Shown in pieces: positions 58,756-64,000 of a DNA stretch of 64,000 nucleotides. Where the stretch lies: assembly GCA_036768485.1 (NCBI GenBank), contig JAVLUZ010000141.1, positions 5,717,349 to 5,781,348 of the forward strand. The letters run 5' to 3'. The stretch comes from Mermis nigrescens. Its lineage: Eukaryota; Nematoda; Enoplea; Mermithida; Mermithidae. Below the pieces are notes generated by a model. The model was not told where the DNA came from and ran no database searches. It saw nothing but the letters and a program-made list of their open reading frames with translations. Position 1 is the stretch's first letter. Every line of letters begins with the position of its first letter. A program made the translations under genes and the position numbers.

Positions 58756-58812
58756 ATTCTGTATCTCCAATTAAAGTCTAAAATAGAGATCAGCCGATGT
58801 TTTTTCAATCAT

Positions 58813-59160
58813 ATGTTGCGTCGTTTGTCACAATACACTTACTTGTCTGATGATGCAATTAAATACTATTTTTGGCCAAAAATGAGCGAGCAATATAAGC
58901 AAACATTGCTCGAATTTAATGAGAATGCTATTTTGAGATCCTCAAAGTATATCAGAAGACGATTAAAAAAAGGGAGATATTGACATATTATTTAAATTAT
59001 GGAATTTCTTAAGTCCTGAGGCCAAATTTAATTTTGCAAACCCTTACACCACACACATAGACGAGCAACTAATGTCATCCATGTCTAAGGTTTTCGTTTC
59101 AAGTTTTGCAGAGTGTGAAAATTTTTCTGTAAAGGTTAAATTTATTTGTAAAGTTTGAAA
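58813..59160 (+). pseudogene. Small unknown gene between integrase and TBP (frameshifted)
   Basis: An open frame MLRRLSQYTYLSDDAIKYYF ... LLEFNENAILRSSKYIRRR runs from 58813 to TGA 58981. After a shift of frame the text continues DIDILFKLWNFLSPEAKFNF, then TTHIDEQLMSSMSKVF, to about 59155, entering the minisatellite. Both parts look protein-like (charged, mixed hydrophobic), so a single gene of about 110 codons is likely. It is absent from the 3.3-kb copy, where the chromodomain end is directly followed by the minisatellite. No family recognised. Confidence 0.45.
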
Positions 59161-59335
59161 TTTTTTTCTAAAGAACATTTTTTGCAGAGTTTGGAATTAA
59201 TTTTGCGTGCTAAAGCATAGGAATTTCGCAGAGTACGGAAAATTTTCTGTAAAGTCTGGAAAGTTTTTTGAAAAGTTTGGAAAATTTTGTTGTAAAGTTT
59301 GAAAATTTCTTTGTAAAGTTTGGAAAATTCACTAT
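59105..59335. repeat. 21-bp minisatellite, second copy
   Basis: Units such as TTTGTAAAGTTTGGAAAATT, less regular than at 3.3 kb, with an insertion around 59200. Same position between integrase and TBP. Confidence 0.75.
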
Positions 59336-59847
59336 TGAATTTGGCATTGCTCAAGCATTGTTGAGACTATTTTATAGGCTATAAGGCAGCTCATGCTTGT
59401 TTTGCACCTGTAAGAATCATTTTTCCGTTGTAAAAAGCAAAAAGGTTACATTTCTAAAGTTGTATACTAAACCAAGAAAAAAAATTTACTTCGTACATGT
59501 ATTTCCCATTTACTCATATCATAAAACTTCAAAGATCAATGCGAAATCCAAAGTTAGCTGAGCCAACGAGAAGTTCAAACTTTATTTTCAACATTGAATT
59601 CTCCATCTTTAGTATATGAATGAATGCCTTCTTATTGTATTTTCGCCTTTCTTGTATAGTTTTTGCTCCAACGCATAATTTTACCCGATCTGAAAATCAG
59701 CAAGGATGCCTGAGGTAATCGAAATACAATACCTAGAAATTTTTGGTGATTGGTATTTGCAGTATTTGGCAATATCACATAGACGTCATCTGGATTTAGC
59801 GTATTCGGTAGTGCTATAGTCAGCACAATGTTCTGTATTGTGACCAT
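59335..59847 (-). pseudogene. TBP homologue, second copy (broken)
   Basis: Starts MVTIQNIVLT.ALPNTLN like the intact copy, with KFLGIVFRLPQASLLIFRSGKI, then a frameshift that destroys the first GAK. VGSANFGFRIDL is still legible downstream in another frame (near 59530-59570), and the second repeat has stops. By eye the nucleotide identity to 3461-3979 is high. It shows that the TBP gene belongs to the element and is not a one-off capture. Confidence 0.85.
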
Positions 59848-59853
59848 TTTCTC

Positions 59854-59930
59854 TATAAATACTTGTATATATAAATCATTATTTATGAAAAAAATGATTT
59901 TTCAACATCCTTTCACTCCAACAATGGAAC
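59854..59930 (+). pseudogene. TATAAATAC box and first codons of truncated ATPase
   Basis: TATAAATAC (59854-59862) stands 40 nt before ATG 59894, which opens MIFQHPFT, matching the ATPase start at 4025 (MMFQHPFT). Similarity ends after about ten codons; the element is truncated here. Confidence 0.7.
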
Positions 59931-60818
59931 AAACAAAAGAACGTTGTTAGTATCCGATGAGTATGGAGAATGTCGATGATAAGGTACTAAAAGATTTGGT
60001 AAATGTAGCGGACAACATTGCAAACTGTTAACGAAAAATGTTGCACTGTAGGTTTATTTACGTTTAGCGTTTCTAGGCACGTATTTTATGATTCTGAATT
60101 CTTATTTAGCATGTTCTCTTTCTGTGTAGCGTAATTTAGTTTACCATGTATATTACGTGTAGGTTTAAAGGTTTGAGACGCCGTTTATGAGCGTCCTTTG
60201 AATCTCTATGTAAATTTATTTATGTTTAATAATTGCATTCGATTCGTAATTTATCGAAACAGGCAGTTCTTAGTTTTTGGTATTGAAGAGTGGGTTGTCT
60301 AGCGTAGTGTGGAGTTGGTTTGTGGAATCAATATTATGTGGCGACGTTGTTATTTGGTGTCTATATTATTGGCTTATTTTGGTGAATCATTACTGTTGTT
60401 TATAGTTGTTAAACTTTGATGAATACATAGCATATTTATGCTGTGAGATAGCGATTACACTTCGAAGCAAAGGATTAGGCACGGGGCAAGGGTTGGATTC
60501 ATATTACTTTCAACAACTCTGTTACAATTTGGAGGTCCTAATTGACGAACTTCTCGTTTTATTTACAGACCGAGTGGATTTCCGCTAAATTCGAAGATAA
60601 AATGAGATAGAAATGAATGTTGCCTCTGAAAGTGAATGGCTGCCTCCTTGACCGTCAAAATCCAGAAGGATAAGAACTGAAAAGGAGCGTCAACTAGCTG
60701 TCGTCATAAAAGGAAGTAACGAAGAAGGTAGGCTCGGACCGAGGTAACATTTTAAAAGAGTTTTGTAGACTGGGCGAATTTTCGATTTAATTGAATTTGA
60801 GACTGGAAAGGAAAGAAA
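59931..60818. other. Intergenic, possible retroelement leader
   Basis: No gene recognised. Base composition is less extreme than nearby host DNA. The part after 60600 leads into the gag-like frame and may be its leader, but no LTR boundary was found. Confidence 0.3.
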
Positions 60819-61090
60819 ATGGCTGAAAATGCTGAGGTTGTGGCACGCGTTGCAACGTATGCAGTTTTTGCAAATCGTGCAAACGAGTGTGAAAGAATGT
60901 AATGGGTGAAACAGCAAAAGCTATTTTCCAGTTTTTTGAGGATTTCGAAAGTTTAGCAGCAGCAGGCGGTTTAAGTGAGGAAGTGAAACTTGCGGCGTTA
61001 CCGCTTTGTTTACAATCATATCTACATTACATATTTTTCGGTATATCAGGTACCAGTTACCAATTATGCAACCGTAAAAAAGTAACTTAA
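60819..61090 (+). pseudogene. Retrotransposon gag-like fragment
   Basis: ATG 60819 opens MAENAEVVARVATYAVFANR but stops at 60900. The next frame (60902-61090) reads AIFQFFEDFESLAAAGGLSEEVKLAALPLCL, which resembles the start of LTR-retrotransposon capsid domains ('F...FE..A...G.....K...LP..L'). It ends at TAA within 190 bp. The two pieces probably formed one frame. Family (Gypsy or BEL) undecided. Confidence 0.5.
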
Positions 61091-63569
61091 TTGATCACTT
61101 TCAACTACCCGCTGTAGGTGAAGAAGGCTATTGCAACACGACGCTGTCGGGTCATTTTTAATGTACGTTGTGCAAGTACAAGTGAAAATAGCAAAATGTG
61201 ACTACAACGAACACCGATAAAATATTGAACTCAAGTGAATAAGAACAAACGATAATATAAAAAGCAAAATGAGCAAAACACCAGCATGATGATTATAAAA
61301 AATTAGGAATTTCTTGTGATTAAGTGGAAGATTCAAAGAAAGAATAAACTACGAAAATATGCAATGACGCACATTATAGATAGAAATCAGTCAAGAATTC
61401 GAATGATTAATTTAAGCTTTTAGTGTTCCGAATTCTTCGCAGAATTCAAAGTACAAAGCGAAGAATGACATGTAGTAATAAGTTGAATAAGTTTAATTCA
61501 AAATTTAATAAGTCAAAGTAGTAAAACGAAAAGCAAATGTAACATTCGTGACATCCTTTCATATTTAGTGAAAAGGAGACCGATGCTTGATTTCTTTTTT
61601 TAACTCTTAAATAATGTTAAAGATAATTTTGCAAAAATCTTATTTAGTTAAGTTTTAGCTGTGAGTAGTTAAATGTTAATAGTTGAAGTTAATAATTTTA
61701 GTGTGAAACTTAATCATCAACTAGGTTGGTGGCGCGCAAAAAGTATCATGCTAAAAAATGGTTAAGTATAAAACGCTGCAAACAATGTACTATAAGACAA
61801 ACAAACACATAAAATATAAGTAAGCTAACAGTACAGTGGATTGCTGTTGGTTTGGCTGTAGTTGATTGTCCCAGCTGCTTTTGAATGGCCTTACAAATCC
61901 GCATCTCCTTGTGATCCATCTCCCATTTGGCAAGGCAAATTCTTTGTGCAATTTCTCAAAACCATCTGCAATAGAACAACGAAAGCCATACTAGCCGCTA
62001 TTATCGCACCATTTTAAACGCGCGCAAAACTGCTGTAGCATCATGCGTATCAGTTCATCAAAAGCGCTTTTTTGACATCCTTCGCCCGAATATCTTGACC
62101 GGTATGAAGCTTGACTCGGCGACATAACTGGGCGGATGACTCGGCGTAAATTGTGGTGGCTGGAACAACGCGAGTCTGAATGGTGCGGACTGGAATGATG
62201 CGGGTCTGAATGGTGTGATCGGAATGATGCGATGGAATGGCGCGTCTGAAACTTCATGACAGGTTGATGCGCGATATACCAGTATACAAGACAGTGGAGG
62301 AATGGGTGCAGCCATTGGCAACAATACTTCAGAAGACTTACGTATACAGCTAGTTGATTCGTTTTCTTTATGGTAATGTTTCTGAGGTTTGGCAACGTGA
62401 AGAGCCTTTTCCAAGAAAAACGGTTTTCCCAGTAATACGGTTTAACACTCCGTTTTCAGAAAATTACTTGCAAAATTGGTTAAATCAGCATCGCATAACG
62501 AGCCAAAGTGCATAAGTGTCCAGACAAGCAGTCGCCTGAGCCCATTTGCAGCTGCTACTGTCATCATATAGTTAAGCATGTCACTAATGATACCAGATCT
62601 TTACGTTAAAAAAGTTCACTTGCTATGGCTATAAGATCAATGTCCATAACTCCAGTTACATGCGTAAAACATCAAAATTCTGGTTCAGTAGTTAAAGTCT
62701 CAAATAACCGGCTTGTGTTCGGATTTATTCTTTAAAAATTTGATTGGTGTTTCTGCAAGTACCGCAACCGGAAGCCGACAGTAAAACAAGGATCGAGTAG
62801 TAAAGAGCTAAGATGTAAAGATATGCCGCCCATTTTTCTCATAGGTCAACGAATGCCAAGACTCGTCCGAACGCAGCAAGACTAATTATGTCACAATAAG
62901 GCCCGTGCTGCTTTTTGGCCTCTGAAGGCTTTCCCTCTTCATCTTCCCTTTTTCCTCTGCAGACCGGCTCCATATATCTGGTGGCTGTCCTCTGATTCAG
63001 ATAACACTAAGACTAGGTTGTGTCCTCCATTGCAGGGGTAGCATGGCCAGTGGTCTATTGACAAAATACCTGAGCAGTAAACAGCTAGTAGACCTGGGTT
63101 AACTGGATCGTCACGCATCACTTTGCAAACAATTTAACGCTCATATCGCCAGGTATGTAATAAACATGAGGATCGATTGACCGTATGGTTTGAAGTTAAC
63201 CACTATTCACTGAGCACGCTACGCACTGGTCCCGGCGCATAGGATTTTCGCTTCCAATTTTCCTCGCCTCTTTTTTTACGCTTACGAATAGATGCAGAAT
63301 CCTCGCCAGAATGTGACATCTTTAATTATTTAGTGCTATAGTCAACAGTATACACAGTAAATAGCTAAATAATTAAGTCACATGTTGTAAAATGAAAACT
63401 ATCATCAGACACTATTTGCGAGTTCTCAAATTATATTGACACGGTTTACGAGGGAGTGCTTCTTATGCTGTTTAATTAGTTTATTGCCTTGATTGGCATT
63501 AGACAGGTCATTAGTTTGCAAGATATTTTTATTAGAAACAACTTTTTTCAATCGATTCACGAATAAATC
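61091..63569. other. Intergenic; minisatellite and hairpin
   Basis: 62150-62250 holds units such as GGAATGATGCGGGTCTGAATGG in imperfect tandem, the source of His/Ser-rich and Pro-rich frames on the minus strand (61991-62414). A hairpin with TTAATTATTTAG (63322) opposite CTAAATAATTAA (63365) lies further right. No gene is supported. Confidence 0.45.
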
Positions 63570-64000
63570 CTGAATCTAACTTATTTTGCCGTCTAATCAG
63601 AACATTTGATAACGTTTTACATCTAAAATAGTAAAAGGGCCATCCCAGAGGATGAGCTTGTTTTCATGTGTATCCGTTTCAAAGCGATCGTGTTTATAAA
63701 CCAGATTTCCTACGTTAAATTCAGAGTTTTTCACTTTTTGTCATACTGTTGCTTTTGTGAATTTTGCGCTGTTAAAATATTTTGCTGAGCAATGGTCCAA
63801 GATTCGTGCATAAATCGTTTAAAATGAGAGAAATAAACATCCAAGGCTACAGTATATTTACTTATGTTCACATTTAAGTACAGTATCAATAGGAAATTTG
63901 GTCTACGACCATACAATAAGTTAAATGGACTGTACTTAGTTGATTTTGCTTAGCTGAGTTATAAGCAAAAGTAACATATGGTGCACAATCCCAGTCATTG
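63570..64000 (-). pseudogene. Ty3/Gypsy integrase C-terminal fragment, cut by window edge
   Basis: The minus strand from the right edge reads NDWDCAPYVTFAYNSAKQNQ, then with frame changes YGRRPNFLLIL, QQNILTAQNSQKQQYDKK, LVYKHDRFETDTHENKLI and WDGPFTILDV. These are the 'DWD..LPYVTFAYN', 'LYGR.P..P', 'YDRK' and 'KL...W.GPF.V' motifs of Ty3/Gypsy integrase. The stop after DKK and another further on mark decay. The upstream domains lie beyond the window. Confidence 0.8.

Noticed and set aside
61991..62414. His/Ser-rich and Pro-rich frames on the minus strand.
   Set aside because: Produced by a degenerate minisatellite at 62150-62250; no domain.

Overview
The window looks like AT-rich nuclear DNA of an invertebrate animal. 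It holds split trypsin-family exons with plausible splice sites, Pol III-type A and B boxes, hAT-like and MITE transposons, Ty3/Gypsy fragments, satellite-like arrays and several copies of a Polinton/Maverick (adintovirus-like) element. I cannot name the species. There are no prokaryotic operons, rRNA genes or CRISPR arrays.

The centrepiece is a partly decayed endogenous Polinton/adintovirus-like element at about 2.6-9.1 kb. Its order is: integrase with C-terminal chromodomain (+, broken), a 21-bp minisatellite, a TATA-binding protein (TBP) homologue (-, intact), FtsK/HerA-type packaging ATPase (+, one stop codon), pX-like small protein (+), a conserved core-type protein (+, one stop), a minor capsid protein (+, frameshift and stop), double-jelly-roll major capsid protein (+, intact), adenain-like maturation protease (+, intact), penton (+, intact), and a small cysteine-rich type I membrane protein (+, intact). 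Exact or near TATAAATAC boxes stand 32-45 nt before the start codons of the separate transcription units. Capsid, protease and penton genes are linked by identical TAA-AC-ATG junctions. A virus-encoded TBP beside a uniform TATA box suggests the element carried its own promoter-recognition factor. No protein-primed DNA polymerase B is visible.

Further remnants of the same family lie at 0.2 kb (chromodomain tail), 53.2-53.4 kb (integrase tail) and 57.8-59.9 kb (integrase, an extra small gene, minisatellite, TBP pseudogene, first codons of the ATPase). The last one confirms the unusual gene order independently.

The rest is host DNA dense in repeats. On the minus strand a split trypsin-like serine protease gene can be followed in pieces: a PAN/apple-like exon (44.2-44.6 kb), an IVGG...AAHC exon (43.3-43.6 kb), a DVALI exon (39.2-39.5 kb), a probable small exon (38.4-38.5 kb) and a GDSGG terminal exon (34.5-34.7 kb). 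A diverged PAN-like copy lies at 29.4-29.7 kb. A signal-peptide first exon starts at 15,248 on the plus strand.

Mobile elements include two inverted copies of a hAT-like element with GATCTGG-rich ends (25.8-27.0 and 46.9-48.0 kb), the first nested in a long-TIR MITE; four full or nearly full copies and one end of that MITE family; at least six copies of a roughly 300-bp CACGTGGGCG-ended MITE; a foldback-like element (37.3-38.4 kb); a second hAT-like element (13.8-14.8 kb); a solo LTR (17.6-18.2 kb); and Ty3/Gypsy fragments at 9.4 kb, 60.8 kb and the right edge. A roughly 475-bp tandem repeat occurs at two loci (17.3-19.4 and 48.4-50.4 kb). Most sequence between these features shows no recognisable gene.
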